Positions 45,875-53,820 of a stretch of 64,000 nt of DNA are shown here, piece by piece. How positions within the stretch are numbered: the first letter of the stretch is position 1; the number at the start of each line of letters is the position of its first letter. The stretch spans positions 1 to 64,000 of the forward strand of contig UQIL01000007.1 in NCBI GenBank assembly GCA_900541025.1, in the 5' to 3' direction. This stretch comes from an uncultured Collinsella sp. Its GTDB lineage: Bacteria > Actinomycetota > Coriobacteriia > Coriobacteriales > Coriobacteriaceae. Position numbers and translations under genes: made by a program. Under the pieces are notes generated by a model that worked only from the letters and a program-made list of their open reading frames with translations, was not told the origin of the DNA and did no database searches.

Positions 45875-48208
45875 ATGTTTGATAGCCATGACGACGATCT
45901 GTGGGAAGTTCCCTCGATTGATATGAATGCGCCGGTGCGGGCTGCGGTGTCTGCAGAGGAGGCCGTGCCTGCTGCGGAGGCTGAGACTGCTGCGCCCGCT
46001 GAGGCTGCGGTAGCCGTCGAGGACGAGTCCTCGACCGATGGCTATGACCAGGCCGTGGCCGAGGCCCCCGAGGACGACGGCTACGACATGGATGGGCTGG
46101 ACGGCAAGCTGCTCGAGCACTTTGCTGGCAAGATCGTGCGCAAGGACCTGACGGCTCTTATGAAGCGCGGTGCCAACGTGCCCACCTTTGTGTTGGAGTA
46201 TCTGCTGGGTATGTACTGCTCGACCGATGACGAGGAAGCCGTGGCAGAGGGCTTGGATCGCATCCGCAGGATTCTCACCGATAACTACGTGCGTCCCGAC
46301 GAGTCCGAGCGCATTAAGTCCAAGATCCGTGAGCTGGGCCGTTTTACCATCATCGACAAGGTCACGGCCAAGCTCGACGAGTACAAAGACATCTACGTGG
46401 CCTCGTTTGCCAACCTGACCATTGAGCCGTTTGTGATGCCGGCCGAGTACGTGCGCGACTATTCCAAGATTCTGCAGGGTGGTATTTGGTGCATCATGAG
46501 CATCGAGTATCGTCACCCCTTGGATGAGGAAGACGAGTTTGGCATGGAGGTCTTTGGCGATGATGCGCCGCGCCGCGCCAAGGCCAAGCGTAAGAAGCGT
46601 GGGCCCGAGGACTCTCCGTTTAGCGTGGCGTCGCTCACGCCCATCCAGATGCCCAATCTGGACCTGGATGCCATGATCGACGAGCGCCAGTACTTTACGC
46701 GCGACGAGTGGCTCAATATGCTGCTGCGCTCTGCTGGCTATGAGCCCAGCGAACTTTCCGAGAAAGAGCGCCTGCACTTTATCGAGCGCATGGTGCCGCT
46801 TATCGAGCGCAACTACAACCTGTGCGAGCTGGGTCCCCGCGGCACCGGCAAGAGCCATATCTACAAAGAGGTCTCGCCCTACGCCATCTTGCTTTCGGGC
46901 GGCCAAACCACCACGGCCAACCTGTTCGGCCGCATGAACTCCATGCGCGCCGACCGTGTGGGCTTGGTAGGTCACTGGGACTGCGTGACGTTCGACGAGG
47001 TCGCCGGCATGCGCTTTAAGGACACCAATGCCGTGCAGATCATGAAGGACTATATGGCGAGCGGCAGCTACGCGCGCGGCCGCGACCAGATTAACGCCGA
47101 TGCCTCCATGGTCTTTGAGGGCAACATCAACGACACCGTGCAAAATGTCCTTAAGACCACGCACCTGTTTGATCCGTTCCCGCCGGAGTTTAACAACGAT
47201 TCGGCCTTCTTTGACCGTATCCACTATTACCTGCCGGGCTGGGAGATTCCCAAGATGCGTTCGAGCTTGCTGACCGGGCATTACGGTCTGATCACCGACT
47301 GCCTGTCGGAATTTTGCAAGGAGATGCGCCGCAAGGACTTTACGCACCATATCGACCGGTATTTCCGCTTTAACAGCGACTTTAACAAGCGCGACGAGAT
47401 CGCCGTGCGCAAGACCTTTAGCGGCCTGGCCAAGCTGCTGTTCCCCGACGAGGCCATGGACAAGGACGACGTGCGCTGGCTGCTGGACTACGCCATCGAG
47501 GGCCGTCGCCGCGTAAAGGAGCAGCTCAAGATTATGGCGGGCGTCGAGTTTATCGACGTTAACCTGGGCTATATGGATGCCGACAACCCGCAGGACGTTC
47601 ACGTGGTGCGCGTGCCCGAGCAGTCCGAGGACACGCTGATTCCCGATGGGCCGCTGCTGTCCGGCCACGTGTTTGGCGTGGGCAGATCACAGGGCGGCGA
47701 GGTTGCCGTGTACAAGTTGGAGAACAAGGCCGTTGCCGGCGAGTGCAAGTTTAAGCACGAGGGCGTGGCCTTTAACAAGCCGGTGCGCGATACGCTGGAA
47801 GCCGCGTTCGACAACTTTGTGAACCTGGCGAACCGCGTGGCGCCGGGCATGCACATTGGCTCCAAGGATTACCTGCTGTTCTATAACGACCTGCAGAGCA
47901 AGGGCTTGTCCGAGGAAGTTTCGCTCGCCGAGTTTGTGGGCCTCTGCTCCGCGGCGTGCAACCGCCCGGTGATGCCCGCGCTGGCGATTCCGGGCATCTT
48001 GCGCATGTCGGGCTCTATGGACGAGATCCGCGGGCTCGAGGACATTATGCGCGTGGCCAAAAACGCCGGTGCCAAACGTGTGATTTTGCCGCTGAGTGCC
48101 ATCGCGGGCCTACAGAGTGTTTCGTCCGAGATTATCTCGGGGTTGAGCCCGGTGTTCTACATGGATGGCGACCCGGTCGACGCCGCGAAAAAGGCTCTGG
48201 ATCTGTAG
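45875..48208 (+). CDS. brxL: BREX Lon-like AAA+ protein BrxL
   Basis: This 777-residue protein starts with about 75 acidic, Ala/Glu-rich residues likely to be disordered. The conserved body then has Walker A GPRGTGKSHIYKE (about residue 323), DCVTFDEVAGM, and a C-terminal Lon-protease-like domain ending NRPVMPALAIPGILRMSGS and AKRVILPLSAIAG. BrxL forms DNA-binding ring hexamers that mediate phage exclusion in type 1 BREX. The start at 45875 follows TAGGAG; a GTG at 45866 is less well placed. It is adjacent to the pglZ stop. Confidence 0.92.
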   Translation: MFDSHDDDLWEVPSIDMNAPVRAAVSAEEAVPAAEAETAAPAEAAVAVEDESSTDGYDQAVAEAPEDDGYDMDGLDGKLLEHFAGKIVRKDLTALMKRGANVPTFVLEYLLGMYCSTDDEEAVAEGLDRIRRILTDNYVRPDESERIKSKIRELGRFTIIDKVTAKLDEYKDIYVASFANLTIEPFVMPAEYVRDYSKILQGGIWCIMSIEYRHPLDEEDEFGMEVFGDDAPRRAKAKRKKRGPEDSPFSVASLTPIQMPNLDLDAMIDERQYFTRDEWLNMLLRSAGYEPSELSEKERLHFIERMVPLIERNYNLCELGPRGTGKSHIYKEVSPYAILLSGGQTTTANLFGRMNSMRADRVGLVGHWDCVTFDEVAGMRFKDTNAVQIMKDYMASGSYARGRDQINADASMVFEGNINDTVQNVLKTTHLFDPFPPEFNNDSAFFDRIHYYLPGWEIPKMRSSLLTGHYGLITDCLSEFCKEMRRKDFTHHIDRYFRFNSDFNKRDEIAVRKTFSGLAKLLFPDEAMDKDDVRWLLDYAIEGRRRVKEQLKIMAGVEFIDVNLGYMDADNPQDVHVVRVPEQSEDTLIPDGPLLSGHVFGVGRSQGGEVAVYKLENKAVAGECKFKHEGVAFNKPVRDTLEAAFDNFVNLANRVAPGMHIGSKDYLLFYNDLQSKGLSEEVSLAEFVGLCSAACNRPVMPALAIPGILRMSGSMDEIRGLEDIMRVAKNAGAKRVILPLSAIAGLQSVSSEIISGLSPVFYMDGDPVDAAKKALDL

Positions 48209-48282
48209 GGGTACGGGCGAGCGGGCTTGCGTGCGCGTAGACCCGCGGGCGTGTTGGCGTGTTCGAGTAGGGAGGCCCTGCC

Positions 48283-49647
48283 ATGGCGGACGAACGTTCG
48301 GTTGGTGAGTTGCTCGACGAGCTGTTTGGCTTTGAATCGGTAGCCAAGCGCCAGACGGCGCTTGAGCAGTACGATCGCGGGGAGTTGGTGCGCAAGGCGC
48401 GCTCCCGCGAGCTGCTGGGCGTGCTTAGGGGCGTCGAGGCCGCCGAGCACGCTGCGCGCGAGTCTGCCGTGTGGGCTGTTGATACGTACGTGCGCCGTGT
48501 TGAGGGTGCGGCCCTTGCGCGCGCTCGCAAACAGGCGGGTGTTGTGGGCTCGCTGCAGATGGAGCGCCGCTATGCTGCCTTTTTGCGCATGGAGGACAAG
48601 GCCGAGTTGCTGGCCCGTTTGGAGCAGACGCTTGCGTTTATCGAGGTAAAGTTACGTGTGAATACGGCGGACAAGGTGCGCGCGGCGTACGATGCTGCAG
48701 GGGCTATGGTGCTGCATGACGTGGCGCGCCTGAGTGACGTGCGCGTTGCCGAGGCCGTGCCTCTGGATGCTGATCTGCTGTGTACGCAGCTGGAGCAGAT
48801 GCGCTGTGCCGCCGACGCGACGGACCTTGCGGGTATGATCACAGCGACGTTTGAGTCCGAGCTGAGTGCGACGAGGTCGCAGGGCGCCGACGGGTTTACG
48901 GGCGATTTGGCTGGCGATGTTGCTGGTGACGTGGCGTTGGAGCGTGAACTTACCAACGTGCGCGGCGCTGCGCAGCGAGCGCGCTTGGCGGCGCAGGCGT
49001 ATCGGGCCGAGCGCGCCGCCCGCGTTGCGGGGAGTGCGGTGGAGCCTTCGGGGCTGCCGGAGCCTGCGTGCGTTGCGTGCGAGATGGCGTGTGATACCGG
49101 AGAACTTTCCGAGTTGCTCGCTCAGGTTAAGAAGTCGTTTGAGACCTACCGTCGCGTTGTTGCCGACGGCGGGTTGTTCTGCGCGTTTGGCACGGGCTCG
49201 CCGCACGGCATTTGTTGTGGCACGAGCTATTTGGACTACGATTCTCGGCTTGATGAGGACGTGCTGGTGGGCGAGTACGATGGTGCAACCAGGCATGCTG
49301 TTCGGCGTGAGGTTGCGATTCCCGAGCTGGTGGATGAGGCTTCTGCCGAGGGCGGCGATTCGCTCAAGGTTGCCGTGGCGCGCATGCGCGAGTTTAACGG
49401 GCGTCGCTACGATGGTGTGCTGGATGAGGATCCTACGCGCCACGTGAATGCGTTTTGGTATGGACTCAAAAAGCTCGGCCAGTATTGCGAGGCCGCCGTG
49501 CGTGTGGAGGAGCGTGCTTGGGATTGCTTTATCGATAAGGTGCAGTTTGCCTACGATGAGCCCGTGGGGCGCCTGGTCACTCAGATGGACGACAAGCAGG
49601 TTGCGGCTTTTGTTGCTGCCGTGGATGAGCTCGGTATTGATGAGTAG
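48283..49647 (+). CDS. uncharacterised protein downstream of BREX
   Basis: This 454-residue protein of no recognised family has an N-terminal half that is helical and Arg/Ala/Glu-rich, with coiled-coil character (about residues 1-240). The C-terminal part holds several conserved-looking cysteines and aromatic residues (AFGTGSPHGICCGTSYLDYD, HVNAFWYGLKKLG). A GGGAGG site precedes the ATG. It follows brxL by 74 bases on the same strand with the 70-residue gene behind it, so it may be a BREX-linked accessory or an unrelated lineage gene. Confidence 0.6.
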   Translation: MADERSVGELLDELFGFESVAKRQTALEQYDRGELVRKARSRELLGVLRGVEAAEHAARESAVWAVDTYVRRVEGAALARARKQAGVVGSLQMERRYAAFLRMEDKAELLARLEQTLAFIEVKLRVNTADKVRAAYDAAGAMVLHDVARLSDVRVAEAVPLDADLLCTQLEQMRCAADATDLAGMITATFESELSATRSQGADGFTGDLAGDVAGDVALERELTNVRGAAQRARLAAQAYRAERAARVAGSAVEPSGLPEPACVACEMACDTGELSELLAQVKKSFETYRRVVADGGLFCAFGTGSPHGICCGTSYLDYDSRLDEDVLVGEYDGATRHAVRREVAIPELVDEASAEGGDSLKVAVARMREFNGRRYDGVLDEDPTRHVNAFWYGLKKLGQYCEAAVRVEERAWDCFIDKVQFAYDEPVGRLVTQMDDKQVAAFVAAVDELGIDE

Positions 49648-49674
49648 GGTCCTGGTCTGGTAGGAGGTTTCATC

Positions 49675-49887
49675 ATGAAGATCGACGTTGATGTAGACCA
49701 GCTGCGCGAGAGTCTGCTCGACCGCGCGGGGAGCGCGGCGGGCGTGGGTTTTCCTGCTGCCATGCTCGACATGATGGATATCGAGGATGAGTCCCCTCAA
49801 GAGCTTCTAGACCGAGCCGAACGCGAAGGCCTCGACCTCCGCGACTTTGCCGTTGACGATGACTACGGAGCGCCTGACGACTGGTGA
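49675..49887 (+). CDS. small acidic protein
   Basis: This 70-residue protein has a net negative charge and a DDDYGAPDDW tail; no family is recognised. AGGAGG lies eight bases before the ATG, and the gene is 27 bases behind the unknown 454-residue gene, so they form one unit. Confidence 0.6.
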   Translation: MKIDVDVDQLRESLLDRAGSAAGVGFPAAMLDMMDIEDESPQELLDRAEREGLDLRDFAVDDDYGAPDDW

Positions 49888-49893
49888 CCCCGG

Positions 49894-50571
49894 TCAGTTC
49901 ATTCTTTTGTTCCTGAGATATAAGAGAAATCCCTTTTTGAACGTCCTTCGGGTTCCAAAAAATAGCCGATCCGTCTTGGTTTCTTCCTTACTGTCAAACT
50001 TGATAGCCGTTAGCTCGATCGTGCAGATGTAGTCGGCAACTTGGAATAGCCGGTAGGCTCGCGGCGTGGCTTCTCGGTATACGATGACGTCCCTTGCTAG
50101 AACGTACTCGAGCGCAGAATGGATGACCTCCGTTACGATCGGTTGACCGTTGTCGTAGTAAATCTTAACGGTGTCGTATCGCTGGAAGAATTCCAGATGG
50201 TTGAAAAGTTCAACCGTGAGGTCTCGCCTCATTCTCTCCGCAAGACCGTTTTGATTGCCGGCGAATTCGCTCATTCGGTATTGCAGGCAGAGGTAACGTA
50301 TGGGGAGATGCTGAATGAACGCGCGAAATGCGCTCAGCATGTGCCGTCTCTGCTCTTTGGGAAGATCTTTGTAGTCGCCGTTTCCATTCAGTAGTGGTCC
50401 TGCATGAAAAGGCGTATTGGGAAGCGAGGACTGCGACAGGGCGCGCTCGTAGCGGTCAATGCGTTCAACGATTGCATCGTTTTGATCGTGAAAAACGAGG
50501 GTGACGAGGTAGTAGTTGGAGACGCCTCCGAGATCGCCAGATTCGTCAACAAAGACGGAGAGTTCGCTCAT
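49894..50571 (-). CDS. DUF3800-domain protein
   Basis: This 225-residue protein starts MSELSVFVDESGDLG, the RNase-H-like opening (acidic residue in the first strand) of DUF3800. It continues with FHAGPLLNGNGDY and YYDNGQPIV and ends with VADYICTIEL, another conserved acidic site. DUF3800 proteins are suspected nucleases of defence or mobile loci and are repeatedly found with structured RNAs upstream. GGAGG lies six bases before the ATG. It converges on the small acidic protein gene. Confidence 0.85.
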   Translation of the reverse strand: MSELSVFVDESGDLGGVSNYYLVTLVFHDQNDAIVERIDRYERALSQSSLPNTPFHAGPLLNGNGDYKDLPKEQRRHMLSAFRAFIQHLPIRYLCLQYRMSEFAGNQNGLAERMRRDLTVELFNHLEFFQRYDTVKIYYDNGQPIVTEVIHSALEYVLARDVIVYREATPRAYRLFQVADYICTIELTAIKFDSKEETKTDRLFFGTRRTFKKGFLLYLRNKRMN

Positions 50572-50589
50572 GATGGGCCTCCATTTTTG

Positions 50590-50647
50590 CAAAAAAATGC
50601 CGGGGGTAAGACCCCGGCTCTTGGAGGCCCCTCTTTTGGAGGGAACC
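50590..50647 (-). ncRNA. structured small RNA / leader, copy 1 (DUF3800-RNA-like)
   Basis: Reading the reverse strand, about 58 bases follow a promoter. CCCTC-CAAAA-GAGGG forms hairpin 1, GCCTCC is the single-stranded linker, and GCCGGGG...CCCCGGC forms hairpin 2, followed by ATTTTTTT, an intrinsic terminator. Nine bases of the linker (plus 50622-50630) are the exact complement of the downstream gene's Shine-Dalgarno region (plus 50575-50583). It ends about 20 bases before the DUF3800 start codon, so read-through yields the mRNA. Confidence 0.7.
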
Positions 50648-50653
50648 ATATTC

Positions 50654-50683
50654 TTTATACCATGAGATAAGGGGTGCTTTCAA
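50654..50683 (-). promoter_or_regulatory. promoter of RNA copy 1
   Basis: On the reverse strand TTGAAA is followed after 18 bases by TATAAA, preceded by TGG as in an extended -10. Confidence 0.65.
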
Positions 50684-50825
50684 GTTTAATTATAATAAGC
50701 AAACATATGTTCGTCAAACTACCTGCGAAAAGTCCTTAGCCGCCGAGAGGTGGGGTAGAGCGGCTCGTAAATTGCTGACGCAATGGCGCCGGCGGTTTCC
50801 AGAGAACTGTTTAGTCTTGACTCGC

Positions 50826-50884
50826 ATAAAAAATGCCGGGGGACATCCCCCGGCTCTTGGAGGTCCCTCTATTCGAGGGTACCG
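50826..50884 (-). ncRNA. structured small RNA, copy 2
   Basis: The same layout as copy 1, 240 bases further upstream: CCCTC-GAATA-GAGGG, then ACCTCCAAGA, then a perfect 8-bp stem GCCGGGGG-ATGT-CCCCCGGC followed by ATTTTTTA. Loops and spacers differ from copy 1 while the stems are kept. The bases between the copies contain no gene. Confidence 0.7.
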
Positions 50885-50889
50885 ACTTT

Positions 50890-50918
50890 TTTATAGCATG
50901 AGATCGGACGGCTTTCAA
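50890..50918 (-). promoter_or_regulatory. promoter of RNA copy 2
   Basis: On the reverse strand TTGAAA, 17 bases, TATAAA, again with the shared ATCTCATG before the -10. Confidence 0.65.
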
Positions 50919-50983
50919 ATGGTATTTCAATTTGGGATTATTCGACGCAGTCGGAGTTGAATGGGGCTGCCGGTCCTTCTCGG

Positions 50984-51050
50984 AAGTTGAGTGAAATAGG
51001 GACTGTTTAGGCCGGTAGAAGGCCTATTCAGCCCTATTTCACCGCAACTT
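50984..51050. repeat. palindromic repeat family A, copy 4
   Basis: Bases 50984-51001 (AAGTTGAGTGAAATAGGG) and 51032-51050 (CCCTATTTCACCGCAACTT) are inverses with one small difference; the inner AGGCC/GGCCT closes the loop. It sits 15 bases past the stop of the reverse-strand antiporter gene. Confidence 0.8.
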
Positions 51051-51064
51051 ATGGGTGGGGATGG

Positions 51065-52666
51065 CTACGACGCCAGCGTGGCGATGACGGCTTCGTCGCC
51101 GGCGTATATTAGGGTGTTGCCGTCGGGGATGATCGTTCGGCCGTCGCGCTTGAGCATCACGACGATAAACGGGTGCTTGCCTTGCGGAACGTCGCGCAGG
51201 CGCTGGCCGGCCAGGCGACCGTGGGGAGTCACGGTGACCTCGCGCAGCGTAACCTCGGCACGCTCCTCGAACGTTGGGGCGGCCATCACCAGCAGATCGC
51301 CTTCCTGGATCACGGTGTCGCCATTGGGCAGTACCGGGTGCGCCCCGTCGCGCAGCACCAGGACCACGAGCATGTCTGTGGCGCTGCCAATGTCCGCGAG
51401 CGAGCGTCCGGTAAACGGATGTCCAGCGCCCACCTTGAGCTTTACAAACGACATGCCGTCCTCGTCGCGGTAGTCGTTAAAGGTGCGGCGCACGTCACCG
51501 GTCTCATCGATCATATCGAGCTTCTTGGCCACCGCCGGCAGCAGCGAGCCCTGCACCACAATGCTCGACACGGCAATCACAAACACCAGGTCAAACAGGT
51601 CGTGACCGCCGGGAACACCGGCTACCACGGCAAAGAGGCTAAACACGACCGAAGCGGCGCCGCGCAAACCCGCCCAGCTTACGAGCGCGATCTGGCTGGG
51701 ATTCGTCTTAAATGGCGCTAGGAGCACGCCGACGGCGATGGGGCGGCTCACGAAGAGCATGAACGCCATGAGCGCCAGGCCCGGCAGCAGCATTTGCGGC
51801 AGGCGGGCGGGCGTCACGAGCAGGCCGAGCAAGAAGAAGATTGTCATCTCGGCCATCTCGGTGAGGGTGTCAAAGAAGTGCGCCATCTCGACCTTGCCGG
51901 TGATGTCGCTGGCGCCCAGTACAATGCCTGCCAGGTACACGGCCAAAAAGCCGTTGCCGCCCAGGTGGCTCGGCAGCGCGTAGGCGACGATGGCCACGGC
52001 GAACAAGAAGATGGTCTGCGCGTCCTTGGCCGTTGCGTGCGCGCGTTCAATCAGGCGGCCCGCCGCCCAGCCGATGGCAAGGCCCAGGCCCACGCCCAGG
52101 ATAATCTGCTTGGCCAGCAGTGCGGGAATGTTGATGTCGCCGCCGGCCGCGAGTGTAGCGAGCACAGCGGTGAGCATGTAGGCGACGGGGTCGTTGGAGC
52201 CCGATTCGACCTCGAGCAGCGAGTCGGTGCCACCTCTCAGCGACAGGCTGTGCTCACGCAGTACGCTAAAGACGCTCGCCGCGTCGGTGGATGCCACGAC
52301 CGATCCCAGCAGCAGGCTGCCGATCCAGTCGATCCCCAGCGCGAAGTGGGCGAACACGCCGGTGATGCCGGCAGTGATGACGACGCCGAGCGTGCTCAGC
52401 AGCACCGCCGGCGCAGCGACGGGCTTGGCGCGGTCGATATTGGTGTTAAAGCCGCCGTAGAACATGATGAACAGCAGCGCCGTGCTGCAGACGGTTTCGG
52501 TGAGTGCGTAGTCGCTAAAGTCGATATGCGTCGGGCCGTTGACGCCCAACAGCATGCCCAGCGCGATAAAGATGAGCAGGGTGGGGAAGGGGAGTTTTTT
52601 GCCGACGGGTTTGATGGTCAGGCACAAAATGATGACGAGGCCGATAAAGAGAAGGATCTGGTTCAT
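51065..52666 (-). CDS. cation/proton antiporter of CPA1 type with TrkA-C domains (NhaP2-like)
   Basis: This 533-residue membrane protein has about 12 helices and the ion-site region LLEVESGSNDPVAYML (Asn-Asp pair, about residue 158). After residue 400 come two cytoplasmic TrkA-C-like units (GRSLADIGSATDMLVVLVLRDG and GQRLRDVPQGKHPFIVVMLKRDG). This is the layout of potassium/proton antiporters such as NhaP2/CvrA. The ion is inferred from the family. The gene ends at repeat copy 4. Confidence 0.87.
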   Translation of the reverse strand: MNQILLFIGLVIILCLTIKPVGKKLPFPTLLIFIALGMLLGVNGPTHIDFSDYALTETVCSTALLFIMFYGGFNTNIDRAKPVAAPAVLLSTLGVVITAGITGVFAHFALGIDWIGSLLLGSVVASTDAASVFSVLREHSLSLRGGTDSLLEVESGSNDPVAYMLTAVLATLAAGGDINIPALLAKQIILGVGLGLAIGWAAGRLIERAHATAKDAQTIFLFAVAIVAYALPSHLGGNGFLAVYLAGIVLGASDITGKVEMAHFFDTLTEMAEMTIFFLLGLLVTPARLPQMLLPGLALMAFMLFVSRPIAVGVLLAPFKTNPSQIALVSWAGLRGAASVVFSLFAVVAGVPGGHDLFDLVFVIAVSSIVVQGSLLPAVAKKLDMIDETGDVRRTFNDYRDEDGMSFVKLKVGAGHPFTGRSLADIGSATDMLVVLVLRDGAHPVLPNGDTVIQEGDLLVMAAPTFEERAEVTLREVTVTPHGRLAGQRLRDVPQGKHPFIVVMLKRDGRTIIPDGNTLIYAGDEAVIATLAS

Positions 52667-52919
52667 GGATAGTGTCCGCTCCTGGGTGGTTGGCGTGGCA
52701 CGGTCAGTTGTCTGTGGTTATTTGTACCCAAAGATGGTGGGTTTATGGGGTTGGATTGCGGGCGTGCGCGATATCGTCATAGACGGCTGCCGTCTTTGCC
52801 TCTGCTCGGAAACCCTTTCCAGCTTTATTGCAACGGAGTACAATGGGTAACGTTTAAGTTCAACTTGAAGTTTTAGTTGCGGCACCGGGCTTCGGCCGCA
52901 ATGCAAGGAGAGGCGTACC

Positions 52920-53759
52920 ATGGCGATCTATGTGACATCTGATGCTCACGGGCACGTGCGTGCGCTTGACGAGGCCCTGTCTAAGATCTCGTTGACGTCC
53001 GACGACACGCTGTACGTGCTGGGCGACATGATCGATCGCGGGCCCGATCCGGTCGGCGTTATTAAGCTCGTGCGCTCGCTGCCCAACGCCCACGTGCTCA
53101 AGGGTAATCACGAGCAGATCATGCTCGATGCCATCATTGGTCAGGATCCGCTCGATGCCGAGACCTGGGATATCAACGGTGGCTGGACGACGCGCGAGCA
53201 GCTCAACGACATGGAATTTGAGGCATACGAGGAGCTCGTGCGATGGATGGCCGCGCTGCCGCTCTACGCGGTGGTCGAGACCGAGGAGCGCCCGTATCTG
53301 CTGGTACATGCTGGAATCGAGATGAAGGCGGCGCGCGCGTTTTTGCTTGAGCATGGCGTCGATTGTGCCGATGGCGTTGGAGCGGTGGGTGCCGATCGCG
53401 AGCTGCTGCAGCAGATGCTCGCGGTACAGTCGTCCGATGACCTGCTGTGGATTCGTCACGGCTATTGGGATGTGCCGACCGGGCTGCTTTCTACCGAGGG
53501 TAAGGGCCCGGTCGTTGTGAGCGGTCACACGCCAACGGTGTCGCTCGGGCGTTATTGCGAGGTCGGTGGTCTTGCGGGGCTCGACGAGGAGTCGGGCCGC
53601 GGGCAGATCGTGCGCCTGGGCGGCGAGGATGCCGCCGGTGTGCCCGATCGCATCGACATCGACTGCGCTGCCGCCACCGGCTCCGAGTTCGGTCGCGTGG
53701 GCATCCTGCGGCTCGATGATGGGGCGGAGTTCTACGCGAATATTCGCCCCGGGGAATAA
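52920..53759 (+). CDS. calcineurin-like metallophosphoesterase
   Basis: This 279-residue protein has the complete PPP-type motif set: SDAHGH, GDMIDRGPDP, KGNHEQ, LVHAG and SGHTP. This fits bacterial serine/threonine or diadenosine-tetraphosphate phosphatases. AAGGAG precedes the ATG. It is convergent with the flippase-like gene. Confidence 0.9.
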   Translation: MAIYVTSDAHGHVRALDEALSKISLTSDDTLYVLGDMIDRGPDPVGVIKLVRSLPNAHVLKGNHEQIMLDAIIGQDPLDAETWDINGGWTTREQLNDMEFEAYEELVRWMAALPLYAVVETEERPYLLVHAGIEMKAARAFLLEHGVDCADGVGAVGADRELLQQMLAVQSSDDLLWIRHGYWDVPTGLLSTEGKGPVVVSGHTPTVSLGRYCEVGGLAGLDEESGRGQIVRLGGEDAAGVPDRIDIDCAAATGSEFGRVGILRLDDGAEFYANIRPGE

Positions 53760-53820
53760 CGGCGCAAGAGGTTGGCGCCAAAACATCGACGTTTCTTTCC
53801 CCAATGTACCAAGGTGGGCG

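Noticed and set aside
45860..47668. 602-codon reverse frame opposite brxL
   Set aside because: brxL has complete AAA+ motifs on the forward strand; the reverse frame has none.
50590..50900. CRISPR-like array from the two similar hairpin units
   Set aside because: Only two units, about 240 bases apart, with promoters and terminators inside each; not a repeat-spacer layout.
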